The notes: generated from the sequence alone by a model not told the origin. A stretch of DNA of 64,000 bases from Lysinibacillus fusiformis (GCF_007362955.1 NZ_CP041696.1:124001-188000); one strand, 5' to 3'. Positions 46,594 through 56,301 are shown, counted from the stretch's first letter. Made by a program: numbers and translations.

Positions 46594-47151
46594 TTAGTAG
46601 TTGTTCGCACTAAACTTAACTTGCACGTCATTTGCGCCTTCCCATTCACTTTTTACCAAATAGATTATCTCATTTGCTTGTGATTTAGATAGCTCTTCTG
46701 CCATGACAGTGACAGATACTTTTTCACCTTCTGCTCGTACAAATGCATCCGAATATCCTAAAGATTTAACAAGCATTTCTAACATCGCTTCCGCTGATTC
46801 CTGTTTAATAAGCCCATCGATGTCATTGAATGCCTGATTTTTTTCTTCAGCTGTGTATTCTTCAGATGCAATTTTTTGCGTTAACTGCTGACGTAATTGG
46901 CTTCTCTCATCACTTACTTGCATACGCATTTCTTCAAACATATGACTTGGCGACGATACTTCTGTCGTCACATCTTGCTTTGAAGCCTCTTGATCTGTTA
47001 CACCCGTTATCGCTGTTTGCTGTAATGTATCATCTGAAAAAATAGTTAAACCATTAAATTGTTTTGCTGGGTCAACTAAATAGTATACTGAAATTACTGC
47101 TACTAGACTTAATAATGTCATAAACCAAACAGTTCTTCTACGCACGCGCAT
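46594..47151 (-). CDS. spoIIIAH: Stage III sporulation protein AH
   Basis: 185 residues. One N-terminal membrane helix (8-26), a charged linker, and the C-terminal ring-building domain (AMLEMLVKSLGYSDAFVRAE, VSVTVMAEELSKSQANEI). It partners SpoIIQ across the forespore membranes. Last gene of the operon, adjacent to AG without gap. Confidence 0.92.
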   Translation of the reverse strand: MRVRRRTVWFMTLLSLVAVISVYYLVDPAKQFNGLTIFSDDTLQQTAITGVTDQEASKQDVTTEVSSPSHMFEEMRMQVSDERSQLRQQLTQKIASEEYTAEEKNQAFNDIDGLIKQESAEAMLEMLVKSLGYSDAFVRAEGEKVSVTVMAEELSKSQANEIIYLVKSEWEGANDVQVKFSANNY

Positions 47152-47571
47152 TCATTTTTCCCCCTTATTTTCCATTGGAACGATAATAATTCGATGAATA
47201 GGCAATTGCATCACTTGACTGACGACAGCACGAATTTCATTTTTAACAAAAATATCCGATGCTCCCTCTGAAACAATAAGCATTCCTGTTACATCTTTCA
47301 CGCCTTGGTCAGTCCCCCTAAAATATTGGCTAAATAGATTATTTTCATCCGTCTCATTTGTCATCTCTCCATAATAAAAATAAACTTTTACCTCCCCAAC
47401 ACCTTGCATAGCTCGTAGTGTCTGTTCAAGCTTTTCCTCATTTGTAGAAGGTGTGACTCGCTCATTTGTTGAATTCGTTTGAAACATTGGAAACACGATG
47501 AAAAGTCCCACGGAGGCGGCAATGAGCATTAAGACCAAAAATGGCTTTGTTTTTTTTCGTGCCTTTTCCAC
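47152..47571 (-). CDS. spoIIIAG: Stage III sporulation protein AG, short form
   Basis: 139 residues against about 229 in B. subtilis. One membrane helix (12-30), then a ring-building domain: LEQTLRAMQGVGEVKVYFYY and VTGMLIVSEGASDIFVKNEI. The long insertion that forms the beta-barrel or crown of the B. subtilis AG ring is reduced to about 30 residues. Identification is supported by order and motifs. Confidence 0.88.
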   Translation of the reverse strand: MEKARKKTKPFLVLMLIAASVGLFIVFPMFQTNSTNERVTPSTNEEKLEQTLRAMQGVGEVKVYFYYGEMTNETDENNLFSQYFRGTDQGVKDVTGMLIVSEGASDIFVKNEIRAVVSQVMQLPIHRIIIVPMENKGEK

Positions 47572-47633
47572 ATCACTTGTACATTGCCTCCCTTCATCTT
47601 CTCTTTTTCAAGTGTATGTACGCTTGTTTCCTC

Positions 47634-47777
47634 CTATGAGTTGATAAATGGAATCTTTAATAGCAATTGCAAAAATACTAACGTAATGACAAGTTTTGTT
47701 AGTGAAATTATCTGCTTATCATCGGTTAGAAACATGAAAAGCTGACAAATAAAGAGCAACGCCAATAATAGAATCAA
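47634..47777 (-). CDS. spoIIIAF: Reduced SpoIIIAF-like membrane protein
   Basis: 47 residues from a TTG at 47777 with a GGGGGGAGA site; reads LILLLALLFICQLFMFL, then DDKQIISLTKLVITLVFLQL. Two membrane helices correspond to the N-terminus of SpoIIIAF (about 200 residues in B. subtilis). The soluble ring domain is missing; 47572-47633 holds no continuation. It lies one base past the AE stop. It could also be an unrelated small protein. Confidence 0.5.
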   Translation of the reverse strand: MILLLALLFICQLFMFLTDDKQIISLTKLVITLVFLQLLLKIPFINS

Positions 47778-47778
47778 T

Positions 47779-48690
47779 CTATCTCCCCCCAGCCATAACC
47801 TGCACAAAAACGATAAGGAAAAAACAAGAAAACATAAATGAAAAAGCAATTAGAAATGATACTGCACATAAAGTAAATAGAGATTTACTAACATGATCTA
47901 GTAATTTACAAATATCATCAAAGGCAATTGGTTCTAAAATAGCAGCTAACATCTTCAATGAATATGCACTGACAACAAGCTGTACAGTCGGAATAAACGA
48001 AATTGTGATAACGGCTATAAAAGCACTAATACTACTAATAGAAGAAGAAAATTGCGTCATATGCTGAAACATCGAAAAACTATCCACGATAAAGGACCCG
48101 ACAACTGGAATATTTTCTTCGATGAGCTTTTTCACAGGCTCTGAAACAGCTTTATTGACACTAAATGCTGCAACGCCACTTGCTGACATCAAAATGATGT
48201 AGCATACAACGGATGCCGATACGATACTCATAATTGTAAAACGAATGAGATCCGCAATTCTCGTAAAGGATATTTCTTTTACAATCACGCTGCAAACATC
48301 AAAAACAATTGCAAAAAGCACCCCAGGAATAAGCCATTTACTACTAATAATTGTTAAGACTTGTACAAAAAAGAGTAAAAAGGGCTGCCAAGAAGCGATC
48401 GCTGTAATACTACTAGATAGAAGAAAACTAGATGTTAGAATTGGATAGAATGCCGTGAATATATGCGAAAGTCCCTGCGCAATTTGATCGATTAAATTGA
48501 ATGCGTTAACCACCACAGGGCCGATTGTCGCTAATACAATAAGAAAAAACAGTATCCTTGTCCCTTTTTCAAATTCAGGTAACATCATATTGACAATAAG
48601 AATAATAATGACATAACCACACAAAATGAGTGTCATTTTGAGCAAGAGAAAAAAAGGATCTATCAAAAACGAAAGTAGTTGCTCCTGCAA
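47779..48690 (-). CDS. spoIIIAE: Stage III sporulation protein AE, short form
   Basis: 303 residues from a TTG with AAGGAG 8 bp upstream; about 95 fewer than B. subtilis AE, lacking the signal-peptide N-terminal region. About eight membrane helices. Conserved ASGVAAFSVNKAVSEPVKKL and the ENIPVVGSFIVDS segment identify the family. Polytopic component of the SpoIIIA complex. Confidence 0.9.
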   Translation of the reverse strand: MQEQLLSFLIDPFFLLLKMTLILCGYVIIILIVNMMLPEFEKGTRILFFLIVLATIGPVVVNAFNLIDQIAQGLSHIFTAFYPILTSSFLLSSSITAIASWQPFLLFFVQVLTIISSKWLIPGVLFAIVFDVCSVIVKEISFTRIADLIRFTIMSIVSASVVCYIILMSASGVAAFSVNKAVSEPVKKLIEENIPVVGSFIVDSFSMFQHMTQFSSSISSISAFIAVITISFIPTVQLVVSAYSLKMLAAILEPIAFDDICKLLDHVSKSLFTLCAVSFLIAFSFMFSCFFLIVFVQVMAGGR

Positions 48691-48702
48691 TGTATTCGCT
48701 CC

Positions 48703-49080
48703 TTAGCTTATCCTTTGTAAAATGACCGACACCTCCTGTAAAACAGCCAAAAATTCTTTCATCCAGTACAACAAGATAACAATTTTCACCGCATCAAAAA
48801 CCAATCCCCCGAGTACCTTATAGCTATGTTCAACAAGCAACATAGACACCCATTGCCCTACATAAAAAAGGCTAGCGCTCATGACAATAGCTTTTGCATA
48901 AGGCAAAAAGGCTAACATTTCGAGGAGCTGCTTCACGAGTGGCAATAGGAGTGTCGAAAACAATAAACTGAACAGTAAAAACGAAAACATTACACTAATT
49001 AGCGCATGGAGTGGTTTTATAACTTCTTTTAAAAGTAATAATAAAAGCAGCATGACAACAGCGACAAGGACAATTTCCAT
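48703..49080 (-). CDS. spoIIIAD: Stage III sporulation protein AD
   Basis: 125 residues, four membrane helices; length and order fit SpoIIIAD (133 in B. subtilis). Confidence 0.85.
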   Translation of the reverse strand: MEIVLVAVVMLLLLLLLKEVIKPLHALISVMFSFLLFSLLFSTLLLPLVKQLLEMLAFLPYAKAIVMSASLFYVGQWVSMLLVEHSYKVLGGLVFDAVKIVILLYWMKEFLAVLQEVSVILQRIS

Positions 49081-49085
49081 CTACA

Positions 49086-49295
49086 TTACCCAGACGAGGT
49101 CAACCATTGAAAGAAGGTTAATATTTCATTGAAAAATAATCTTAAAAATCGCAGTAATTCTGCTGTCATATATAAGTAGGCAATGAAAAATAAGAAAAAC
49201 GAAAACTCTTTCTTTCCTGTTTGATCAAAGAAAACATGAAGAAGCGCAACTACTAGTCCCACTCCTGCGACTCTTAATACGTCTTGTAATTCCAT
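49086..49295 (-). CDS. spoIIIAC: Stage III sporulation protein AC, first gene of the operon
   Basis: 69 residues with IAGVGxVVAxLHxxxDQxGKKE-type signature, seen here as AGVGLVVALLHVFFDQTGKK. A terminator lies 40 bp upstream, so this is the first gene of the transcript. spoIIIAA and spoIIIAB, which should precede it, are absent. Confidence 0.92.
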   Translation of the reverse strand: MELQDVLRVAGVGLVVALLHVFFDQTGKKEFSFFLFFIAYLYMTAELLRFLRLFFNEILTFFQWLTSSG

Positions 49296-49621
49296 TCATA
49301 CGCCCCCTCGTGTACAGCAATATATGTCGTTAGTAAAAAAAAAAGACCTCCATACGTTTGTATGGAGGTCTTGGAATTAAAATATTTAAGTTTCTATGTG
49401 TTTACATACGCTTTAAATAGTGTTGCACAATTGATATCCTTAAAATGCAGGATATCCTTTGGAGACTCTGAGCCAACAAGGATTACGAAAGCGTAGCCAC
49501 AGCTCCTGGCGACATTAGCCTGCATGTTTGTAATTCAACGGGGTATGATCGTTAACTGAAAATAGGTGTTTGCTGACACTAACTTTTTTTCTCTAGCACA
49601 TTTTTTTCGAATGGGATTTAA
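49296..49621. other. Gene-free stretch where spoIIIAA-AB would be expected
   Basis: Contains the terminator at 49335-49372, a possible sigma-E-like -10 (CATATATT, minus strand 49326-49319) and, at about 49465-49590, a sequence related in inverted orientation to the dispersed repeats (GAAAGCGTAGCcACAGC). No remnant of AA or AB is recognisable. Confidence 0.5.
49335..49372 (-). terminator. Terminator of the first nitronate-monooxygenase-like gene
   Basis: Perfect 13-bp stem AAGACCTCCATAC / GTATGGAGGTCTT followed by 10 T on the minus strand. It separates spoIIIAC from upstream transcription. Confidence 0.9.
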
Positions 49622-50632
49622 TTATATTAACTTTGCAATAATGTCTTTTACAGAGCCAGGTTGCACTAAATAACAATTTTCACCCATCCACATAGATACG
49701 TATTGTGAATTTCCTTGCTGTGCACTTTCCTTACGAATAGTAGACGTTAAATAATGTTGTAGTGGATACGGTGCTACAATAGCATCCTTCATACGTTTAG
49801 TAAAATCATTGGCTAAGCCACGTGCTGGTTTGCCAGTAAAAGCACGTGTAACGGTCGTCTGCTGTGCTTTTGATTGCAGTATAGCATTTTTGTACGCTGT
49901 TGAAATTTCACATTCATCTGCAACTAACAGAGCTGTGCCGATTTGTACAGCCTGCGCACCATCTGCTAGTGCCATCTTCACATCATCCTTGGAGACAATT
50001 CCACCCGTCACAATAATCGGGATGGTAATTCCTCCCACAACTTGTTGTAGTAATTCATTACGGTTGATAAACTGTATAGGCTCAATAAAGGAACCTCGAT
50101 GACCACCGGCTTCACCACCTTGTAAAACTACAGCATCCATGCCCGCTTCCTCCACACATTTCGCTTCATTCAATGTGGTTGCCGTACCTATGACATAAAC
50201 GTTATTTTCCTTTAGACGATGAATAACATCTGCTGACGGGATGCCAAATGTAAATGAACAAATGGCTACATTTTCATCAAGAATAGCTTGTACTTGTCCT
50301 TCAAAAACTTCCGATGACATCACACTTTGGACAGGTGATAACCCAAGCTCATCATAAAATGGTTGCAAAGCCATACGTGCATTTTGAAGTACTTCCACAT
50401 CAATACGTGGTTCCTCCTGCACAAATAAATTGACCGCAAATGGCTTTTGCGTCAGTTTTTTTACTTCTTGAATAAAGCTTTTTGTTTGCTCTCCATCTAA
50501 ATAGCCGGCTCCAATTGATCCTAAAACCCCAGCCTCCGCACAAGCTGCTACAAATTTTGGTGATGTAACCCCAGCCATAGGTGCTTGAATAATTGGATAT
50601 TGTATCTCAAATTTATGTAACATAGCATTCAC
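49622..50632 (-). CDS. Nitronate monooxygenase-like flavoprotein (first)
   Basis: 336 residues. TIM barrel of the NMO/2-nitropropane dioxygenase family: QAPMAGVTSPKFVAACAEAG at the N-terminus, QGGEAGGHRG phosphate loop, and GGIVSKDDVKMALADGAQAV with AVQIGTALL. FMN-dependent oxidation of propionate 3-nitronate or related compounds. It replaces spoIIIAA-AB between efp and spoIIIAC. Confidence 0.85.
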   Translation of the reverse strand: MNAMLHKFEIQYPIIQAPMAGVTSPKFVAACAEAGVLGSIGAGYLDGEQTKSFIQEVKKLTQKPFAVNLFVQEEPRIDVEVLQNARMALQPFYDELGLSPVQSVMSSEVFEGQVQAILDENVAICSFTFGIPSADVIHRLKENNVYVIGTATTLNEAKCVEEAGMDAVVLQGGEAGGHRGSFIEPIQFINRNELLQQVVGGITIPIIVTGGIVSKDDVKMALADGAQAVQIGTALLVADECEISTAYKNAILQSKAQQTTVTRAFTGKPARGLANDFTKRMKDAIVAPYPLQHYLTSTIRKESAQQGNSQYVSMWMGENCYLVQPGSVKDIIAKLI

Positions 50633-50776
50633 TCCTTACGTATATTCTAAACATTTCTTCCACTTTTGACCATCTATCTGATGATAGAAACAAATGATTT
50701 TTTATTAATAAAGGTAGCCGTTCTTCTATCTATTATCACAACTTTCAACAAAAAAGTCATATATATATTAAGAAAA

Positions 50777-50811
50777 AGTAAAAACCTACTCTTTTAGTAA
50801 AGAGTAGGCTG
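50777..50811 (-). terminator. efp terminator
   Basis: AGCCTACTCTTT / AAAGAGTAGGTT stem followed by TTTAC and TTTTTC, 13 bp past the efp stop. Confidence 0.8.
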
Positions 50812-50823
50812 GATATACGTTGC

Positions 50824-51381
50824 TTACGCGCGAGAAACGTAAGACGAATCTGTTGTATTGATAATTAAAACATCACCTTGGTTGACAAAGAATGGTACTT
50901 GAACGATAAGACCCGTTTGAAGTGTCGCAGGTTTTGTACCGCCTGAAGCTGTATCTCCTTTAATACCTGGCTCTGTTTCAGTTACTTCAAGCTCAACTGT
51001 ATTTGGTAACTCTACACCAAGCATCTCACCTTGATAAGATTGGATGTGTACTTCCATATTCTCTTTAAGGAACTTTAGCTCATACTCAATTGCAGATGAT
51101 GCTAATTCTGATTGATCATAAGACTCCATATCCATGAAGACATGCTCATCACCTTGTGCATATAGATACTGCATCTTACGATTATCAATTTGTGCTTTTT
51201 CAACTTTCTCACCGGCACGGAAAGTTTTTTCTTGTACGTTACCATTACGTAAGTTACGTAATTTTGAACGTACGAATGCAGCACCTTTACCTGGTTTTAC
51301 GTGTTGGAAATCCATAACACGGTATAGTTGGCCATCCACAATAATTGTTAGACCTGTTCGGAAATCGTTTACTGAAATCAT
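50824..51381 (-). CDS. efp: Elongation factor P
   Basis: 185 residues, three beta domains, with [17 protein letters not shown] carrying the tip Lys (about residue 32) and the C-terminal [17 protein letters not shown]. Relieves polyproline stalling. Follows the peptidase gene closely. Confidence 0.97.
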   Translation of the reverse strand: MISVNDFRTGLTIIVDGQLYRVMDFQHVKPGKGAAFVRSKLRNLRNGNVQEKTFRAGEKVEKAQIDNRKMQYLYAQGDEHVFMDMESYDQSELASSAIEYELKFLKENMEVHIQSYQGEMLGVELPNTVELEVTETEPGIKGDTASGGTKPATLQTGLIVQVPFFVNQGDVLIINTTDSSYVSRA

Positions 51382-51398
51382 TTATTTTCCTCCATTGT

Positions 51399-52460
51399 TT
51401 ATAAAATGATGAGTTCTTTTGACGAATGCGTTAGGAGTTCATTACCTGTCTCTGTGATTAAAATATCGTCCTCGATACGTAGACCACCGATTCCTGGTAA
51501 ATACACACCTGGTTCAATCGTTACGGCCATGCCTGGCTCTAGTACCGTATCTGAACGCATCGATAAGCCAGGGCCTTCATGTACTTCAAGGCCAATACCA
51601 TGTCCTAATGAATGACCGAAAGCCTCGCCATAGCCCTTTTCTGTTAAGTAGTCACGTGCAATCGCATCTGCTTGAATTCCTGTTAAACCAGGACCCACTT
51701 TTTCAAGTGCTAAAAGTTGTGATGCAAGGACTGCATCGTACATGTCTACTAATTTTGCAGATGGTTCGCCAACAGCTACTGTACGTGTAATATCAGAGAT
51801 ATAGCCATTGTAAAGTGCACCATAATCTAGCGTGACAAAGTCACCTTTTTCAATTACTTTATCTGTTGCAACACCGTGAGGTAATGCTGAGCGAAGACCA
51901 GACGCGACAATCGTATCGAATGAGGACTGTGTTGCCCCTTGTTTTCGCATGAAAAATTCTAATTCATTCGAAACCTCAAGCTCTGTTTTACCTGGCTTGA
52001 TGAAGTCTATAATATGTGTAAATGCGTGATCGGCAATTTCACACGCAACCTTAATAATATTAATCTCTTGTTCCGTCTTAATCAAGCGAATTTTTTCAAT
52101 TAGTCCAGAAACCGGTACTAAATCAGCTTGAATCACATTTTTGTATAGCTCATATGTGCCATAGCTGACAGCATCTTTCTCAAAGCCCAATAATTTGATG
52201 CCCATTGCTTTTACTTGCGTCGCAATTTCCTCGAGGATTGTCGCTTCATGCTTGACGATACGATAGTCCTTGATTTGTGCAGCTGCTTGTTCTGTGTAAC
52301 GAAAATCTGTGATAAACACAGCATCGTTTTGTGACACAATCGCTACTCCCGCTGTCCCTGTGAAGCCAGTCATATAACGACGGTTGTACTCGTTCGTAAT
52401 TAAAATACCCTCGATGTTTTGTTCTTGAAGAGCCTTACGAAGCTTTTGTAATTTTAACAT
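51399..52460 (-). CDS. yqhT: Xaa-Pro dipeptidase (YqhT)
   Basis: 353 residues from the ATG at 52460 (GGGGAGAAC), equal to B. subtilis YqhT; the open frame continues upstream inside aroQ but is a shadow. M24 metallopeptidase with metal ligands in TLDYGALYNGYISDITRT, GHSLGHGIGLEVHE, TIEPGVYLPG and GLRIEDDI. Cytoplasmic. Confidence 0.93.
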   Translation of the reverse strand: MLKLQKLRKALQEQNIEGILITNEYNRRYMTGFTGTAGVAIVSQNDAVFITDFRYTEQAAAQIKDYRIVKHEATILEEIATQVKAMGIKLLGFEKDAVSYGTYELYKNVIQADLVPVSGLIEKIRLIKTEQEINIIKVACEIADHAFTHIIDFIKPGKTELEVSNELEFFMRKQGATQSSFDTIVASGLRSALPHGVATDKVIEKGDFVTLDYGALYNGYISDITRTVAVGEPSAKLVDMYDAVLASQLLALEKVGPGLTGIQADAIARDYLTEKGYGEAFGHSLGHGIGLEVHEGPGLSMRSDTVLEPGMAVTIEPGVYLPGIGGLRIEDDILITETGNELLTHSSKELIIL

Positions 52461-52461
52461 T

Positions 52462-52896
52462 TTAGTTCTCCCCTTCGATGAATGTGCGTAATGCCAGCTC
52501 ATAGCCTTTTGTACCGAGTCCGCAAATCTGGCCAATGCAAGCAGGTGCAAGATAAGAATGATGGCGGAAAGCCTCACGTTTATGGATATTTGAAATATGT
52601 ACCTCTATAACTGGCACTGAAATTCCCGCAATTGCATCATGTAACGCAATGCTCGTATGTGTATAAGCACCGGGATTAAAGATAATACCATCATATTGTT
52701 CGTCTTCTGCTTCATGCACCCAGTCCACTAGCACGCCCTCATGATTGGATTGACGAAACTCAACTGTTGCACCGAGTGTTGCCGCAAGACGTTGGACATT
52801 ATTTTTCACATCATCTAACGTTTCATGTCCGTAAATATGCGGCTCTCGTTTACCAAGCCGATTTAAATTAGGCCCATTTAAACATAATAACTTCAC
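52462..52896 (-). CDS. aroQ: Type II 3-dehydroquinate dehydratase
   Basis: 144 residues. [20 protein letters not shown], catalytic Tyr in that segment, [17 protein letters not shown] and [12 protein letters not shown] are all typical. Shikimate pathway step 3. One base from yqhT. Confidence 0.96.
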   Translation of the reverse strand: MKLLCLNGPNLNRLGKREPHIYGHETLDDVKNNVQRLAATLGATVEFRQSNHEGVLVDWVHEAEDEQYDGIIFNPGAYTHTSIALHDAIAGISVPVIEVHISNIHKREAFRHHSYLAPACIGQICGLGTKGYELALRTFIEGEN

Positions 52897-52958
52897 GCTT
52901 TATTCGCCTCTTTCTATGTACTTGCACTTTATTTTATCATACCCGTTGCATACGGCAA

Positions 52959-53384
52959 CTAATTTCCTTTTTGTGCAGTATGCTCTTTCTGATGAAAATT
53001 TGCTGTCTCAAGTAAGAACCGTAATAAGCAAATAACTACTACCATAAAGGGAATGGATAATTTTTTAAAAGAGGCAGACTGTAACGGTAAATCAAGGACA
53101 ATCCATTCTAGAGTGATCGTAAAAATAAGACCAAGTAAAAAAGATGACAGAACAGCTGGTATAATATGGACATAGCGCAGAGTAATATACAAAAAGAGTC
53201 CAAATAAAAATAGGATGAATGTTAGAAAACTCCACTGAAACAATTTAGAACTATCTTCAAATAGTTCCCATTTCTTATAAAAACCGATTGGATTCCAGTC
53301 AATTAAATGAAAGAATTGAAGCCCCCTCAAGCACAATGCTAGGACAAGTGCACTTACAATTGATGTTATAATGGCTACTTTCAA
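52959..53384 (-). CDS. yqhR: YqhR-like membrane protein
   Basis: 141 residues, four membrane helices; matches YqhR by size, topology and position beside aroQ and yqhQ. Function unknown. Confidence 0.8.
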   Translation of the reverse strand: MKVAIITSIVSALVLALCLRGLQFFHLIDWNPIGFYKKWELFEDSSKLFQWSFLTFILFLFGLFLYITLRYVHIIPAVLSSFLLGLIFTITLEWIVLDLPLQSASFKKLSIPFMVVVICLLRFLLETANFHQKEHTAQKGN

Positions 53385-53644
53385 GCGTATCCCTCCTAAA
53401 TTTGAGCGTTTTAGTTACTACCGAGGCGATCATTTTCGTGGAACCTAAGCATTTCTGACCAAGACGAGCTTTTCTGCATAGTACCTGAGCGACACTTCCT
53501 ACAAACGAACGTTACAAGCTAATAAAACAAAATTATACGTTTAGTGTAGCCATATAGAAAATTTACTATGCGTACCTCTAGAGGTTTTTCACTAAATTTA
53601 GTACAATGGTACAGTTGAAATATATAAAGAGAGTGGTGTTAGCC

Positions 53645-54577
53645 TTGAGCAATTCACCTGTATACGGGGGACAAGCACAATTAGAAGGTGTGATGTTCGG
53701 AGGAAAGGAACATACGATTACAGCCATTCGCCGTAACGATGATTCCATTGATTATTATCATTACAAAAAAGTTCAAAAACCAATTCTACAAAAACTAAAA
53801 AAAATTCCTTTAGTACGTGGTGTTGTTGCACTTATTGAATCTGCTGGCTTAGGTTCACGCCATATGCAATTTTCTGGGGATCGCTACGATGTTACACCTG
53901 GTGAAGAAGAGGATAAGGTAGAGGAAAGCTCTAAACTGCAAATGATTTTAGGGGTTGCCGTAGTTGGGATACTGTCCTTTTTATTTGGCAAATTTGCATT
54001 TACATTAATCCCTGTATTTATTGCAGACTTTTTCTCTAAATGGATAGAAGGTAAAACAGGTCAAATCCTACTGGAAAGTGGTATTAAGCTTATTCTACTA
54101 CTTACTTATTTGTACTTTATCTCATTAACCCCAATCATAAAACGAGTCTTTCAATATCACGGTGCGGAACATAAAGTTATCAATTGCTATGAAGCTGGTA
54201 AAGAAGTAACTGTAGCAAATGTACAAGCACAATCTCGTTTACATTACCGTTGTGGTAGCAGCTTCATGCTATTTACTGTGTTCGTAGGCATGTTTTTATA
54301 TTTCTTCGTACCTACTGATCCACTTTGGTTACGTCTCGTAGACCGTATTTTATTAATTCCCGTTGTACTTGGCGTATCATTTGAAGTACTCCAAGCAACG
54401 AATGCCTGCCGTAATATACCTGTGTTACGCTTCCTTGGTTATCCAGGTTTGTGGCTCCAATTACTGACAACAAGAGAGCCAAAAGACGACCAAGTGGAAG
54501 TAGCCATTGCTTCATTCAATATGCTTCGTCAGATCGAACAACAGCCAGAAATCGCTGCAACTTTAAATCATGACTAA
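53645..54577 (+). CDS. yqhQ: DUF1385 protein YqhQ
   Basis: 310 residues from the TTG at 53645; an ATG at 53606 has no ribosome site. The N-terminus SPVYGGQAQLEGVMFGG and the central HGAEHKVINCYE and RCGSSFMLF are DUF1385 hallmarks. Four to five membrane helices. In B. subtilis YqhQ sits divergent from yqhR, as here. Membrane protein of unclear role. Confidence 0.92.
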   Translation: MSNSPVYGGQAQLEGVMFGGKEHTITAIRRNDDSIDYYHYKKVQKPILQKLKKIPLVRGVVALIESAGLGSRHMQFSGDRYDVTPGEEEDKVEESSKLQMILGVAVVGILSFLFGKFAFTLIPVFIADFFSKWIEGKTGQILLESGIKLILLLTYLYFISLTPIIKRVFQYHGAEHKVINCYEAGKEVTVANVQAQSRLHYRCGSSFMLFTVFVGMFLYFFVPTDPLWLRLVDRILLIPVVLGVSFEVLQATNACRNIPVLRFLGYPGLWLQLLTTREPKDDQVEVAIASFNMLRQIEQQPEIAATLNHD

Positions 54578-54619
54578 AAAGCAAGAGAAATCATTTTGGG
54601 ATGATTTCTCTTGCTTTTC
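54577..54619. terminator. yqhQ terminator
   Basis: Perfect stem of about 18 bp (AAAAGCAAGAGAAATCAT and complement) around TTTGGG, starting at the stop codon, with A and T runs. Confidence 0.92.
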
Positions 54620-54620
54620 T

Positions 54621-55389
54621 ACTTTGTCCCGCATTAACGGTCCGTAAGACACCCACTTCTAGTGGAAAGTTAACATTGCGTACTCAATTGGGCGAGCAAC
54701 TGACCGTATATGCCCTATTGGTTCAACTAACAATCCGTGGGGGACGAAGTAAACCCCCACGGATTGAAGTTTCACTTTATCCCGCATTAACGGTCCGTAA
54801 GACACCCACTTCTAGTGGAAAGTTAACATTGCGTACTCGACTTGGGCGAGCAACTGACCGTATATGCCCGATTGGTTCAACTAACAATCCATAGGGGATG
54901 AAGTAAACCCCCACGGATTGAAGTTTCACTTTATCCCGCATTAACGGTCCGTAAGACACCCACTTCTAGTGGAAAGTTAACATTGCGTACTCGAATTGGG
55001 CGAGCAACTGACCGTATATGCCCGATTGGTTCAACTAACAATCCATAGGGGATGAAATAAACCCCCACGGATTGAAGTTTCACTTTATCCCGCATTAACG
55101 GTCCGTAAGACACCCACTTCTAGTGGAAAGTTGACATTGCGTACTCGAATTGGGCGAGCAACTGACCGTATATGCCCGATTGGTTCAACTAACAATCCAT
55201 AGGGGATGAAATAAACCCCCACGGATTGAAGTTTCACTTTATCCCGCATTAACGGTCCGTAAGACACCCACTTCTAGTGGAAAGTTGACATTGCGTACTC
55301 GAATTGGGCGAGCAACTGACCGTATATGCCCGATTGGTTCAACTAACAATCCATAGGGGATGAAATAAACCCCCACGGATTGAAGTTTC
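54621..55389. repeat. Tandem array of five 154-bp units
   Basis: Units: 54621-54773 (153 bp), 54774-54927, 54928-55081, 55082-55235, 55236-55389 (154 bp each), plus the first 7 bp of a sixth reaching the stop codon of the next gene. Each contains a hairpin CAATCC(G/A)T(G/A)GGGG / CCCCCACGGATTG; unit 1 has it perfect over 13 bp. Units 4 and 5 are near identical; unit 1 is the most different. The 60-residue ORFs inside have no ribosome sites. Confidence 0.93.
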
Positions 55390-55392
55390 ACT

Positions 55393-56301
55393 TTATTGAG
55401 GCTGTACGGCGATGATTTGTTGCTTCGCCGTATCATACTCCTCTTGCAATGTTCTGATAATTTCACGAACTGACTCTCGCTTTTCGATATTTGTAACGCC
55501 ATGACCCGCTGACCAGATATCTCGCCAAGCCTTGGCATTTACAAGATGGGTTAAATCAATATCCTCTCTTGGCTTTAACGTCGATGGATCAATCCCTTCT
55601 TTTAATAGCGATGGGATTAAGACATTAACATGCACGCCACTAAAAGCATCCGTATATAAAATGTCATCGGTCTTACTGTCAATAACCATATTTTTATAGT
55701 CTTCAGGTGCATTCCCTTCATCACAAGCTAAAAAGCGCGTTCCCATATAGGCGTAGTCGGCGCCAATAATTTGCGTAGCTAACACGTCTGCACCGCTAGA
55801 AATGGAACCTGATAAAATAATTGTACCATTATAGAACTTTTTCACCGCAGATACAAAACCAAATGGATGAAGTTGACCTCCATGTCCTCCCGCACCTGCA
55901 CATACAAGAATAAGGCCGTCTACACCTATTGCGGCTGATTTCTCTGCATGCTTGACATTAGCTACATCAGCATACACTTCACCACCATAGCCATGCACGA
56001 TTTCAATGACCCGCTTCGGATTACCAAGTGATGTAATAACAATCGGTGGTTCATGCCTTTCAATTAACTGTAAATCCTCTTCAAAGCGTGCATTCGCTAC
56101 AGGATGACAAATAAAATTAACAGCCCAAGGCTCTGTTGGTAACGCCTCTTTAATCTCCTGTAACCACTCATCACAAACCTCTACTGGTCTTGCATTCAAT
56201 AAAGGAAACGAACCAATTGCCCCTGCCTTACTTGCTTCAATCACCATCGCTGGGTTCGATACTAAAAACATCGGTGCAACTATAATTGGTAAACTCGACA
56301 T
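55393..56301 (-). CDS. Nitronate monooxygenase-like flavoprotein (second)
   Basis: 302 residues from the ATG at 56301 (GGGGGAAGG). NMO barrel: VAPMFLVSNPAMVIEASKAG, CAGAGGHGGQLHPFGFV, ADYAYMGTRFLAC. More like enoyl reductase-type NMO relatives than the first copy. It ends exactly at the tandem array. Confidence 0.82.
   Translation of the reverse strand: MSSLPIIVAPMFLVSNPAMVIEASKAGAIGSFPLLNARPVEVCDEWLQEIKEALPTEPWAVNFICHPVANARFEEDLQLIERHEPPIVITSLGNPKRVIEIVHGYGGEVYADVANVKHAEKSAAIGVDGLILVCAGAGGHGGQLHPFGFVSAVKKFYNGTIILSGSISSGADVLATQIIGADYAYMGTRFLACDEGNAPEDYKNMVIDSKTDDILYTDAFSGVHVNVLIPSLLKEGIDPSTLKPREDIDLTHLVNAKAWRDIWSAGHGVTNIEKRESVREIIRTLQEEYDTAKQQIIAVQPQ

Noticed and set aside
49319-49326. Sigma-E promoter for spoIIIAC
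   Set aside because: A CATATATT -10-like string is present, but no matching -35 was found in the poly-A/T terminator region, so not listed as a promoter.
54621-55389. CRISPR array
   Set aside because: Units are contiguous 154-bp repeats without unique spacers, and no cas genes are present.
54601-55538. Repeated 60-residue ORFs in the 154-bp array
   Set aside because: Each is generated by the repeat itself, lacks a ribosome site and starts within the hairpin; treated as non-coding.
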